From assembly GCA_025463985.1 (NCBI GenBank), contig JAODBM010000159.1, positions 1 to 42,856 on the forward strand: 42,856 nucleotides of DNA. The letters are read 5' to 3'. A model generated the notes under the pieces. It made no database searches. It was not told the DNA's origin and was given only the letters and a program-made list of their open reading frames with translations. Shown one piece after another: positions 34,387 through 42,133 of the stretch. Positions within the stretch are counted from its first letter, which is position 1. Every line of letters starts with the position of its first letter. Source of the stretch: Acidimicrobiales bacterium (GTDB lineage: Bacteria > Actinomycetota > Acidimicrobiia > Acidimicrobiales > Iamiaceae). The translations under genes were made by a program, and so were the position numbers.

Positions 34387-34797
34387 TCATGCGTCGCGGA
34401 TGACCCACCGCGGGAGCACGGTGTGCTCGCGGACGTCATCGAAGACGGCCACCATCGGCGTGCCGATCTCGACGTCGGGTCGGCCGTCCAGGTGCGTCAC
34501 GAGCCGCACGCCGGGAACGTCGTCGATCTCCACGAGCGCCACCGTGTAGGGCACCGGAAACGCCGGATGGAGCTGGTGCTCCACGACCGTCCAGGTGTAG
34601 ATGGTCCCGGTCGGCGACACCGTCCGCCACTCGACGTCCAGGCTCCCGCACGAGGAGCAATAGGGGCCGGGAAGGTGGAGCGCGGCATCGCATTTGGCGC
34701 AGAAGAGCACCGCGAGCTCGCCGCGCTGTGCCGCTTGGAAGTAGCCGCCGGTGTCGTGGTCGTCGGCGACCGGAGCGGGAAGCGTGATGTCGGTCAT
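34387..34797 (-). CDS. DUF35 OB-fold protein with zinc ribbon, thiolase partner
   Basis: This 136-residue protein has a rubredoxin-like zinc ribbon with Cys33, Cys36, Cys47 and Cys50 (LFCAKCDAALHLPGPYCSSC). An OB-fold acyl-CoA-binding domain follows (TYTWTVVEHQLHP-like strand, then YTVALVEIDDVPGVRLVTHL). DUF35 proteins form complexes with thiolase-like proteins. In steroid catabolism such complexes act as retro-aldolases or supply the acyl-CoA site. The gene begins 1 base after the stop of the thiolase-like gene, which it probably complements in a stable complex. Confidence 0.92.
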   Translation of the reverse strand: MTDITLPAPVADDHDTGGYFQAAQRGELAVLFCAKCDAALHLPGPYCSSCGSLDVEWRTVSPTGTIYTWTVVEHQLHPAFPVPYTVALVEIDDVPGVRLVTHLDGRPDVEIGTPMVAVFDDVREHTVLPRWVIRDA

Positions 34798-34798
34798 C

Positions 34799-35977
34799 TC
34801 AGGCCTTCGTCAGGATCATGGCGCTGGTGGACACGGGGATGCCCGAGGTCACGAGGCACACCTCGGCGTCGGGCACCTGCGAGGTGGACGTTCCGCGGAT
34901 CTGCCGGACGCCCTCGACGACGTGGTTGAGGCCGTGGATGTAGCCCTCGGAGAGGTTGCCGCCAGCGGTGTTGATCGGGAGCGAACCGTCGAGCTGGAGG
35001 GCGCCGCTCGAGGCAAACGACCCGCCCTCGCCCTTGGCGCAGAAGCCGTAGTCCTCGAGCTGCAAGAGCACGGTGATCGTGAAGCAGTCGTAGATCTGGG
35101 CCACGTCGATGTCGCTCGGCCCGAGCCCGGCCCGCTCGTAGAGCTTGGCGGCTGCGCTGGCCGATGGCTGCGTCGTGAGCGTGGGCCGCATCAGCGCCGG
35201 GAACAGCATCCCACCCTGCATGTCGGGCATCCCGCTCTGCACCGCGGCGCGAATGGTGGCCGCCGGGTTGGGACCGTCCTTGGCCCGCTCGGCGGTGGTG
35301 ACGACCACGGCACAAGCGCCGTCGGTCTCCTGGCAGAAGTCGAAGACGCGCAGCGGATCGGAGATCATCCGACCGGCCATGTAGTCGTCCATCGTCAGCG
35401 TCTTGTCGTGCATCTGCGCGTTCGGGTTGGCGTTGGCGCGGTCACGGCAGGCGATGGCGATGTGGGCGAAGTCCTCGGACGTCGTTCCGAACTCGGCCAT
35501 GTGCCGCTGCGCCACGAGCCCGTACATCTGGCCCGGCGACAGCAGGCCGTGGGGCAGGAAGTACTCGTCGTACGAGCCGTTGCCACCGACCGCGGCCGAC
35601 ACCGCAGCGCCGTGGCCGTACCGCTGGCCCGAGCGCCCGTTGAGGGCCCGGAACACCAGCACCGACTTGGCCTGACCGGAGAGCACCGCGGCCGCGGCCT
35701 GGGCGACCATGCCGCACGGGGCCCCGCCGCCGACGCCGGCCGCGCCCCAGTAGTTCAGCTCGGGCAGGCCGAGGGCGTGAGCGAGGTCGTTGTGCTGGAG
35801 CGAATCGAGGTCGCAGCGCACGATCCCGTCGATGTCGTCGACGGTCATGCCCGCATCGGCGATGGCCGCCAGCGATGCCTCGACGCCCAGGGCGAGCACG
35901 CTGCGGCCCGACTTCTTCGAGAACTCGGTTGCGCCTATGCCAGCGATCGCGCAGCGATCACGAAGTGGATAGGTCAT
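34799..35977 (-). CDS. Thiolase-like (SCP-x / Ltp2-type) protein 1
   Basis: This 392-residue protein has the lipid-transfer-type thiolase pattern. CAIAGIGATEFSKKSGRS starts it, and VGGGAPCGMVAQAAAAVLSG occupies the nucleophile loop region. DVAQIYDCFTITVLLQLEDY precedes the C-terminal NTAGGNLSEGYIHGLNHVVE. True biosynthetic or degradative thiolases have a GHP motif in that last block; here it is replaced by Gly-Tyr-Ile-His. Together with the DUF35 partner this favours an aldolase- or Ltp2-like role over simple thiolysis. ATG with AGGGGG 6 bases before it. First gene of the operon running to livF. Confidence 0.88.
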   Translation of the reverse strand: MTYPLRDRCAIAGIGATEFSKKSGRSVLALGVEASLAAIADAGMTVDDIDGIVRCDLDSLQHNDLAHALGLPELNYWGAAGVGGGAPCGMVAQAAAAVLSGQAKSVLVFRALNGRSGQRYGHGAAVSAAVGGNGSYDEYFLPHGLLSPGQMYGLVAQRHMAEFGTTSEDFAHIAIACRDRANANPNAQMHDKTLTMDDYMAGRMISDPLRVFDFCQETDGACAVVVTTAERAKDGPNPAATIRAAVQSGMPDMQGGMLFPALMRPTLTTQPSASAAAKLYERAGLGPSDIDVAQIYDCFTITVLLQLEDYGFCAKGEGGSFASSGALQLDGSLPINTAGGNLSEGYIHGLNHVVEGVRQIRGTSTSQVPDAEVCLVTSGIPVSTSAMILTKA

Positions 35978-36019
35978 GCGTTCCCCCTATGCGCTCGCCG
36001 GCCGGGCCCCTACCCGGGA

Positions 36020-36129
36020 ATAGCTCGAAGAGTAAACTGATTAGCATTATTTTGCAATGGCCGTATGAATTTATTCCTGCGCCATCTATGGTCGGCGAAG
36101 TCAACTCATTACATGGATTGGGGATCCTC
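36020..36129. promoter_or_regulatory. AT-rich divergent promoter region
   Basis: The gap between the divergent thiolase-like gene (start 35977) and the SnoaL-like gene (start 36130) has a strongly AT-rich block. It includes GATTAGCATTATTTTGCAA at about 36039-36057 in otherwise GC-rich DNA. It likely holds promoters in both directions. I see no perfect palindrome in it. Confidence 0.4.
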
Positions 36130-36519
36130 ATGGCGAGCGCACCGGCCGAGACCATCGCCGAGCTCTACGTCGCGTTTCGCGAGGGCGACCTGGCGACCGT
36201 CGAGCGGCTCATGGCGGTCGACGTCGTGTTCCATGGCACCGAGGGCCATCGCTTCGGGGGCACGGTGCGCGGACGCGACGCGTTCTTCGCGACCTTCGGG
36301 GAGATGACGTCGCTCGTGAAGGCGTTCGAGACCGAGACGCAGGCGATCGCCGGCGACGACACGGTCGCGTTCGGGCACAACCTCATCACGATCACCCGCC
36401 TCGATGGGAGCCAGGTCCAGTTCCACAACGTCACCAGCTTCCGCTTCAACGAGCGGGGCGAGATCTGTGAGGCGTTCGAGGCGACCACCGCGGACTGGGC
36501 GAGCGTCTTCCCGAGCTGA
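36130..36519 (+). CDS. SnoaL-like / NTF2-fold protein (nuclear transport factor 2 family)
   Basis: This 129-residue protein follows the SnoaL-like pattern TIAELYVAFREGDLATVERL, then DVVFHGTEGHRFGGTVRGRD. Its sheet region ends EATTADWASVF. It is shorter than the tandem pair at 28425-29479 and of a different subgroup. The role in the pathway is unknown; a small-molecule isomerase, cyclase or binding function is possible. ATG at 36130 preserves the usual N-terminal helix; an ATG at 36088 is in frame and would add 14 residues. It is convergent with the second thiolase-like gene across a perfect hairpin. Confidence 0.82.
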   Translation: MASAPAETIAELYVAFREGDLATVERLMAVDVVFHGTEGHRFGGTVRGRDAFFATFGEMTSLVKAFETETQAIAGDDTVAFGHNLITITRLDGSQVQFHNVTSFRFNERGEICEAFEATTADWASVFPS

Positions 36520-36523
36520 GCGA

Positions 36524-36551
36524 CCGAGCCCGAGTCAGCGCTCGGGCTCGG
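36524..36551. terminator. Perfect 11-bp hairpin between convergent genes
   Basis: CCGAGCCCGAG and CTCGGGCTCGG pair around a 6-base loop. The hairpin fills the 38-base gap between the stops of the SnoaL-like gene and the second thiolase-like gene, so it can serve both strands as a terminator. Confidence 0.7.
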
Positions 36552-36557
36552 CGGCGG

Positions 36558-37736
36558 TCAGCTGACCGACAGGATCGTCGACCGGTTGGTGGCGGCCATG
36601 CCGTTGGTGATGACCGCGGTGTTGAGCGAGCCGCCGATCTGGCGGTCGCCCGCCGTGCCCCGCAGCTGCTGGACGGCCTCGAGCACGCTGCCGAAGCCCT
36701 GCGTGGCGCGCCCCTCGCTCAGGTTTCCGCCGCTCGTGCACATGGGCATGCGGCCGAAGAGCTTGAGCACCTGCTCGTCCTCGGACCACGCGTCGCGCAG
36801 CAGCTCGGGACCGCCGCCTTCCTCCGTGAAGAGGGCCTCAAGCCACAGCATGGTGAGGATCGTGAAGCCGTCGTACGGATACGCGAGGTCCATGTCGGTC
36901 GGCGAGTAGTCGGTGCGACCGAACAGCGACGCGACGGCACGCCGAGCGGCGAGCCCGTCGGCCTCGGGCCAGAGGTTGCCCTCGCTCCCGATCGGCAGGC
37001 CGCTGCCGAAGGCCTCGATCACGACCGGCGTGTGCGGGCCGTCGAGCGCCCGCTCGAGCGACGTCACGACCACGGCCATCGCGCCGTCGACCGGCGCGTC
37101 CATGTCGAGCAACGACATCGGCTCGTCGATCATCGGCGCGGCGAGGTAGTCGCCCATCTTGATCGGCGTGCGGAACAGGGCACGCGGGTTGGTGAGCGCG
37201 TGGGTGCGGTTGTTGATCGCGATCTTGCCGAAGTCCTCGCGGGTGCTCCCGTGGCGGTCCATGTGGTGGCGCATCACGCGCGCGGCCCAGTTGAGCGACC
37301 CGGCGTGGCTGACGAGCGGGTTCGAGAACGTCGGGTCCATCTCGTGGGCCGGCGACTCGCGCAGCGGGTCGCCCTTCGACGCGATCGAGGTGGAGCCCCA
37401 GCGGTACTTGCCGTGGTAGAAGACCGCGTACTCGCAGTTGCCGGCGAGCACGGCCTGCGCGGCGGAGGACAAGCCGACGATCGACGGGGGCTGAGCGGTG
37501 TCCCACCAGGTGACGTTCGGCAGGCCGAGGCTGTCGACGACGTAGCCGGGCCACACCGTGGGCGAGTCGCTGCCGTAGACGCCGACGACGCCGTCGATGT
37601 CCTCCTTGGCGACCCCGCTGTCGAGGATGGCGGCACGGGCGGCGCGGGCGATGAGCGTCCCCGGGCCGGTCCCGCTGTTCCGGGAGATGTCGGAGTAGCC
37701 GATGCCGATGATCGCGGCGCGGTCGGGACGGGTCAT
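36558..37736 (-). CDS. Thiolase-like (SCP-x / Ltp2-type) protein 2
   Basis: This 392-residue protein is of equal length to the first thiolase-like protein but clearly divergent. It opens AAIIGIGYSDISRNSGTGPG. The nucleophile-loop region reads AQPPSIVGLSSAAQAVLAG and has no cysteine. DLAYPYDGFTILTMLWLEAL is followed by MCTSGGNLSEGRATQGFGSV, again without the GHP motif of true thiolases. Loss of both the Cys and the GHP His argues against classical thiolase chemistry and for an aldolase or other CoA-ester function. The start overlaps the DUF35 stop as ATGA, so the two are coupled. Confidence 0.87.
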   Translation of the reverse strand: MTRPDRAAIIGIGYSDISRNSGTGPGTLIARAARAAILDSGVAKEDIDGVVGVYGSDSPTVWPGYVVDSLGLPNVTWWDTAQPPSIVGLSSAAQAVLAGNCEYAVFYHGKYRWGSTSIASKGDPLRESPAHEMDPTFSNPLVSHAGSLNWAARVMRHHMDRHGSTREDFGKIAINNRTHALTNPRALFRTPIKMGDYLAAPMIDEPMSLLDMDAPVDGAMAVVVTSLERALDGPHTPVVIEAFGSGLPIGSEGNLWPEADGLAARRAVASLFGRTDYSPTDMDLAYPYDGFTILTMLWLEALFTEEGGGPELLRDAWSEDEQVLKLFGRMPMCTSGGNLSEGRATQGFGSVLEAVQQLRGTAGDRQIGGSLNTAVITNGMAATNRSTILSVS

Positions 37737-38128
37737 GCTGGCGCACCTCCGGAGGGAACGAACTGCGGGACGAGCTGGCCGTCTTCCTCGTGCCAGTCGA
37801 GCGACACGGGCATGCCGACGCGGATCGCGTCGGGCTCGGCGCCTTCGAGGCGGCCGAGGACCCGCACGCCGTCGGCGGCATCGAGGGCGACCAGCGCGGT
37901 GACCATCGGCGGCGCGCCGTCCGGCACGCGCGGCCGCGAGAACGTGACGACCTGGCCGTCACCCGCGACCGCCTCGTGGCGCACGTCGTCGGACCAACAG
38001 TTCGGGCACACGCCGCGGGGGAAGTGGATCCAGGTGTGGCAGTCGGCGCAGCGGGCGATGCGCAGCTCACGCTGGTCGCACCCCTCCCAGTAGGGCTGCG
38101 TGTCGTAGTTGCGGCGGGTGTGGGCCAT
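37733..38128 (-). CDS. DUF35 OB-fold protein with zinc ribbon, second copy
   Basis: This 131-residue protein has the zinc ribbon ARCADCHTWIHFPRGVCPNC, with Cys27, Cys30, Cys41 and Cys44 counted from the chosen start. The OB-fold strands follow as GQVVTFSRPRVPDG and MVTALVALDAADGVRVLGRL. The spacing matches the first DUF35 protein. Start ATG at 38128 has AGGGG just before it; an in-frame ATG at 38140 would add four residues. It probably forms a complex with the coupled thiolase-like protein 2. Confidence 0.9.
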   Translation of the reverse strand: MAHTRRNYDTQPYWEGCDQRELRIARCADCHTWIHFPRGVCPNCWSDDVRHEAVAGDGQVVTFSRPRVPDGAPPMVTALVALDAADGVRVLGRLEGAEPDAIRVGMPVSLDWHEEDGQLVPQFVPSGGAPA

Positions 38129-38162
38129 GGTTCCCCTCATCTCTCTTCGCGAACGGTCGCGG

Positions 38163-38807
38163 TCACCAGGCGTTCCAGTGGACGACGCGGTCGGTGTCGA
38201 TGCGCGACGCGGGCTTGAACGACGTGCCCAGCGTGTAGGCGATGGGCAGCAGGCCGAGCTGCGTGGTCTCGGCGTACGGCAGGCCGAGCAGGTCCGCGGC
38301 CTCCTCCTCGTACGCGAGGTGGACGGTCGTGAGCGCGGTGCCGAGGCCCTTCAGGCGCGCCGCCAGCATGAAGCTCCAGACACCGGGCAGCACCGACCCC
38401 CAGCGACCGGCATGCCAGGCGAGGTCGTCACCCGCGTCGATGCGGCCCTCGGCCACGGGCACCACGAGCGCGGGGACCTCGTGCATGTGCTGGCGGAGGT
38501 AGAGCGCGGAGTCGAGGACCGCCGGCAGCCGCTCCTCGCGCGAATCGCCGCTCGGGTAGTCGACCGGCGGCGTGCCGTGCAGCGGGTCGAAGGCGCGGGC
38601 GTACATCGCCGCGAGGGCGGTCTTGGTGGCGGCGTCGTCGATGATGACGAAGTGCAGGATCTGCCGGTTGGAGCCCGAGGGCGCTTGCTGCGCGATGCGC
38701 ACGCAGTCCTCGATCACGGCGCGCTCGACCGGACGCTCGAGGTCGAGGCGCTTGCGGACCGCCCTCGTCGTCGTCAGCAGCTCCTCGGGTGTGAGGTCGA
38801 GGTTCAC
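38163..38807 (-). CDS. Nitroreductase family protein
   Basis: This 214-residue FMN-fold protein opens LDLTPEELLTTTRAVRKRLD, with the RAVRKRLD loop matching the R-R-S-x-R phosphate-binding pattern of nitroreductases. It continues with CVRIAQQAPSGSNRQILHFV and, later, GVWSFMLAARLKGLGTALTT. Family members reduce nitro groups or quinones, or act as dehydrogenases on CoA-linked or cyclic substrates. GTG start with GGAG 5 bases upstream. Same strand as the DUF35/thiolase pair, 34 bases apart; possibly one operon. It is divergent from the LLM oxidoreductase at 38935. Confidence 0.87.
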   Translation of the reverse strand: MNLDLTPEELLTTTRAVRKRLDLERPVERAVIEDCVRIAQQAPSGSNRQILHFVIIDDAATKTALAAMYARAFDPLHGTPPVDYPSGDSREERLPAVLDSALYLRQHMHEVPALVVPVAEGRIDAGDDLAWHAGRWGSVLPGVWSFMLAARLKGLGTALTTVHLAYEEEAADLLGLPYAETTQLGLLPIAYTLGTSFKPASRIDTDRVVHWNAW

Positions 38808-38934
38808 GACAACTCCGATCGGGGGTCTGCGGCTGGACCGCGGGCAGGCAACCCTGCGGCGCCGCTCCAGAAGCAGTATAACGAGATAACCGATTGCCCT
38901 CACCTTGGCGATCTTGGAGAGAGAGCGCGAGCCC

Positions 38935-39831
38935 ATGGACATCTGCCTGTTCGCCCGACCCAACCTCGCACCGGGCGGCGACATCGCCGCCTACATCGAG
39001 ATCGCCAAGATGGCCGACCGGGCCGGCCTCCACTCGATCTGCTTCGGCGAGCACACCGTGATGGCCGCCGACACCAGCCGGTATCCGTACGGACCGTGGG
39101 GCCACACGCCGGAGACGGCATGGCACGACCCGCTCACCGTCCTGACCGCGGTCGGCGCGGTGACCGAGCAGCTGCGCCTCTCGACCGGCATCCTGCTGGC
39201 GCCCCTGCGCGGCGGGCTCGAGCTGGCCAAGCAGATCGCCACGATGGACGTCGTCTCCGGCGGCCGCGTGGAGCTGGGTCTCGGCACCGGCTGGCAGTGG
39301 GAGGAGTACCAGGCCCTCGGCCTGAAGTGGGAGGACCGGTTCCGGCGGCTCGATCGGGTCATCGAGGCGTGCCGGGCGGCGTGGGGCCCGCAGCCGTTCG
39401 AGATCACCCTCGAGGACGGCACCGTCCTCGGCGACCTCACCGCGCTGCCCCTTCCGGTGCAAGAGCGCATCCCGTTGCTCTACGGCGTGAAGGCGACCCC
39501 GAAGAACGCGCGGCGGATGGCGGTCCTCGGCGACGGGTGGACGCCGGTCGGCCTCGGGCTCGACGACCTCCGGGCCGGCGTCGACCTCATCCGCGGCGAG
39601 TTCGAGACGGCAGGGCGTGACCCCGCCGAGGCGATCATCCGCTGCGGGCTGCCGCCGGTCCGCGACGACCGCGGGCGCATCGACGTCAAGGCCATGTTCG
39701 AGCCCGCCGAGTCCCTCATCGGGGTCGGCGCCAACCAGCTGGCGATCAGCTTCAACCACCGGCTCGAGTCGTTGGACGAGGCGGCCGAGCTGATCGAGAC
39801 GTCGATGGAAGCCGCGGCCCTCCTGCCCTGA
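38935..39831 (+). CDS. LLM class F420-dependent oxidoreductase (TIGR03619-like)
   Basis: This 298-residue luciferase-like enzyme opens DICLFARPNLAPGGDIAAYI, then DRAGLHSICFGEHTVMAADT. LSTGILLAPLRGG and the SGGRVELGLGTGWQWEEYQA block match the enzyme at 600-1523. It probably uses F420H2 or F420 in a redox step of the island's pathway. ATG at 38935 is favoured; GGAGAGAGAG lies 10 bases or more before it, an unusually long spacing. The gene ends directly against the duplicated hairpin repeat at 39830. Confidence 0.88.
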   Translation: MDICLFARPNLAPGGDIAAYIEIAKMADRAGLHSICFGEHTVMAADTSRYPYGPWGHTPETAWHDPLTVLTAVGAVTEQLRLSTGILLAPLRGGLELAKQIATMDVVSGGRVELGLGTGWQWEEYQALGLKWEDRFRRLDRVIEACRAAWGPQPFEITLEDGTVLGDLTALPLPVQERIPLLYGVKATPKNARRMAVLGDGWTPVGLGLDDLRAGVDLIRGEFETAGRDPAEAIIRCGLPPVRDDRGRIDVKAMFEPAESLIGVGANQLAISFNHRLESLDEAAELIETSMEAAALLP

Positions 39832-39983
39832 CGGCCCAACCCCCCAACCCCGGAACTGGGCGAGGATGCGGTCGCTCTGACGACCGCGGTCCCGCCCACT
39901 TCGATAGTTGGACGGCCCAACCCCGGAACTGGGCGAGGATGCGGTCGCTCTGACGACCGCGGTCCCGCCCACTTCGATAGTTG
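39830..39983. repeat. Tandem duplication of a hairpin-forming intergenic unit
   Basis: Two units, 39830-39910 (81 bp) and 39911-39983 (73 bp), share 68 identical bases (39843-39910 and 39916-39983). Unit 1 carries an extra 8-base CCAACCCC duplication. Each unit contains an imperfect long hairpin (39854-39901 and 39927-39974): a 7-bp core GCGGTCG/CGACCGC with a 6-base loop, plus an outer AACTGGGCG/CGCCCACTT arm with one mismatch. They lie between convergent genes, so they may act as bidirectional terminators. Confidence 0.9.
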
Positions 39984-41093
39984 TCAGCGGGGGAGGCCGA
40001 GGACGCGCTCGGCGAGGATGTTGCGCTGGATCTCGGACGTGCCGCCGGCGATCGTCTGGCCGGGTTGCGCGAGGAACTGGGCCGCTGCGTTCGGCACGTC
40101 GCCCTCGTAGGCCACCGCGGCGGGTCCGGTCACGCCGACGCCGAAGCGGGCCAGATCCCGCTGGATCTCGGTCGCCCACACCTTGAGCATCGAGAACGAG
40201 GGGTCGGACAGCGGCCGGCCGGTCGCGAGCAGGCGCTGGAAGCCGACGCGGAGCAGCCGGATCCGCGAGAGGAGCGAGACCGCCTCCATGCGGTCGGCGT
40301 AGCGGTCGCCGACCAGCGGCAGCAGCGACTCGAGGTGCGCGAGGAGGGCGACGGCTTGCGCGCCGAGCGTCAGGCGCTCGGAGCCGAGCGTGCTCAGCGC
40401 GAGGCTCCAGCCCTGGCCGACGGGCCCGATCACCGCGTCGTCAGGGACGCTGACCTCGTGGAGCACGACCTCGTTGAACTTGGCGTCGCCGTCCATCTGG
40501 CGCAACGGGTGGACCTCGATGCCCGCCGCCGTCATCGGCACGATGAACATCGAGAGCTCGCGTGCCGCGTCGCCGGTGCGGGCCAGGAGCAGGCCGACCT
40601 CCGCGATCGCGGCGCCGCTCGACCACACCTTGGTCCCCTGCACCACCCACCCGCCGCCTTCGCGTCGGGCGCGGGTGCGGACGGACGCGAGGTCGGATCC
40701 GGCGTCGGGTTCGCTGAAGAGCTGGCACCAGAGGTGCTCGCCGGTCCGAATCGACGGCAGCAAGCTCCGCCGCTGCGCGTCGGTGCCGTGCTCGAGGAGG
40801 ACCGGCCCGACGAGGTCCGGCCCGACGATCGCCAGCTGCCGGGGCACGCCTGCGCGCGCGCACTCCTCGGCGTACGCGGCCCGCTCGCCGAGCGACGCGG
40901 CGCGGCCGCCGTGCTCGACCGGCCACGCGATGCAGGCCCAGCCGGCGTCGGCCAGCATCGCCTGCCAAGCCCGTCCGGCCGCGAGGTCGCGCGCCGTCGG
41001 CGTCGCGCCGTAGTCGCGGAGGCCTGGCGGACGCGGCGTCGTGGCGAGCCAGTCGCGCAGCTCGCGGCGGAACTCGTCGACGGTCTCGGTCAC
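39984..41093 (-). CDS. Acyl-CoA dehydrogenase (FadE-like)
   Basis: This 369-residue flavoenzyme has the FAD-binding strand CQLFSEPDAGSDLASVRTRA and WVVQGTKVWSSGAAIAEVGL. The central LRQMDGDAKFNEVVLHEVSV is followed by the C-terminal GGTSEIQRNILAERVLGLPR. The position of the catalytic glutamate in medium-chain-type enzymes (FEGT) is Gly350 here. The base must therefore come from another site, as in long-chain/isovaleryl-type and many actinobacterial FadE proteins, or from a partner subunit. Many steroid-pathway FadEs are alpha2-beta2 heteromers; no second subunit gene is adjacent. Downstream it abuts the duplicated hairpin unit. Confidence 0.9.
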   Translation of the reverse strand: MTETVDEFRRELRDWLATTPRPPGLRDYGATPTARDLAAGRAWQAMLADAGWACIAWPVEHGGRAASLGERAAYAEECARAGVPRQLAIVGPDLVGPVLLEHGTDAQRRSLLPSIRTGEHLWCQLFSEPDAGSDLASVRTRARREGGGWVVQGTKVWSSGAAIAEVGLLLARTGDAARELSMFIVPMTAAGIEVHPLRQMDGDAKFNEVVLHEVSVPDDAVIGPVGQGWSLALSTLGSERLTLGAQAVALLAHLESLLPLVGDRYADRMEAVSLLSRIRLLRVGFQRLLATGRPLSDPSFSMLKVWATEIQRDLARFGVGVTGPAAVAYEGDVPNAAAQFLAQPGQTIAGGTSEIQRNILAERVLGLPR

Positions 41094-41201
41094 GACGCCG
41101 GGCGCGCCCGGAGGCGGGTCCTCACCCGACCCACTCCCCGATGCCGCGTTCGTGGTCGAGCGGCGCGCTCAGCTCCATCGTCGTCTCCGTGCGTCGGTGG
41201 C

Positions 41202-42068
41202 TCAGTACGGCTCGTCGCCGAACCAGGGGAAGAAGTCGGGCATGTCGGTGCTCGGCCGCATGCCGAACGCCGGCGGGCGCCGCTCGAGGAACGCCGACAC
41301 GCCTTCGCGAGCGTCGGGGGACTGGCCCATGGCCTCGATGGCCTGCGAGTCGATCCGGTGCGCGGCGAGCGGGTGCGGCTCGCTGTGCAGGCGCCAGAGC
41401 ATCTGCCGGGCCAAGGCCACCGAGACGGCCGACGTGTTGTCGGCGAACTCGTGGGCCAGCTCGTTGGCCGCCGGCAGCAGCTCGCCCTCGGCATGGAGCG
41501 ACCGGACGAGGCCCGCGGCAAGCGCCTCCTCGGCGCCGACCATGCGCGCCGCGAAGGTCCACTCCGCGGCGCGGCTGACGCCCACGATCCGCGGGAGGAA
41601 CCAGGCCGACGCGGACGCCGGCACGATGCCTCGGCCGGTGAAGACGAAGCCGAAGCGGGCCGAGTCGCTCGCCAGGCGCACGTCCATGGGCAAGGTCATG
41701 TTCACGCCCACGCCGACGGCCGGGCCGTTGATGGCCCCGATGACCGGCTTGGTCATCGCGAAGATGCGCAGCGCGAGCAGGCCACCGCCGTCGCGGTGGC
41801 GGCCATCGGGTGACTCGGCGCCGATGGCCCGCCCGGTGCTCGTGTCGAACGTGGCGCCGCCCTGCTCGCCGAGGTCCGCTCCGGCGCAGAACGCCCGGCC
41901 GCGGCCGGTGACGATCACCACGCGCACGTCGTCGTCGGCGTCCGCCCGCTCGAACGCCTCGATGAGCTCCGCGAGCATGACGCCCGTGAACGCGTTCAGC
42001 TTCTGCGGGCGGTCCAGCGTGATGGTGAGGATGCGGTCCTCGAGATCACAGGTGATCTGCTCAGGCAC
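41202..42068 (-). CDS. Crotonase-fold (enoyl-CoA hydratase/isomerase-like) protein, catalytic acids missing
   Basis: This 288-residue protein has the crotonase fold: LTITLDRPQKLNAFTGVMLA, then the oxyanion-hole strands RAFCAGADLGE and AINGPAVGVGVNMTLPMD. In classical hydratases the two catalytic glutamates align with Asn123 and Phe143 here. The isomerase acid (PEAxSS in close relatives such as GIVPEACSSWFLPR) is Ala151 in GIVPASASAWFLPR. All three usual acids are therefore absent, so the activity is either lost or different. GTG start without a ribosome site; an AT-rich element lies directly before it, so it may be leaderless. Confidence 0.87.
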   Translation of the reverse strand: MPEQITCDLEDRILTITLDRPQKLNAFTGVMLAELIEAFERADADDDVRVVIVTGRGRAFCAGADLGEQGGATFDTSTGRAIGAESPDGRHRDGGGLLALRIFAMTKPVIGAINGPAVGVGVNMTLPMDVRLASDSARFGFVFTGRGIVPASASAWFLPRIVGVSRAAEWTFAARMVGAEEALAAGLVRSLHAEGELLPAANELAHEFADNTSAVSVALARQMLWRLHSEPHPLAAHRIDSQAIEAMGQSPDAREGVSAFLERRPPAFGMRPSTDMPDFFPWFGDEPY

Positions 42069-42133
42069 CAGGGCAAAATAGCATATTGAATGAGCTAAAC
42101 CGGTGGCCGTCGCCGGCGAGCAGGAGGTGGGCC
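42069..42133. promoter_or_regulatory. Short divergent promoter region between two crotonase genes
   Basis: The 65-base gap contains AAAATAGCATATTGAATGAG in the first 25 bases, an AT-rich island in GC-rich DNA. Read on the minus strand it offers TATGCT/TATTTT hexamers close to the start at 42068. On the plus strand AGGAGG at 42122-42127 is the ribosome site of the gene at 42134. Confidence 0.45.

Noticed and set aside
39843-39983. CRISPR-like or insertion-sequence-like repeat.
   Set aside because: Only two copies, no spacer series, no cas genes, no transposase and no target-site duplication. A tandem duplication of a hairpin unit explains it.
41122-41178. An 18-codon minus-strand frame (MELSAPLDHERGIGEWVG) between the crotonase-like and acyl-CoA dehydrogenase genes.
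   Set aside because: Too short, no ribosome site and no recognisable family. It could be a gene remnant, but the sequence alone does not support that.
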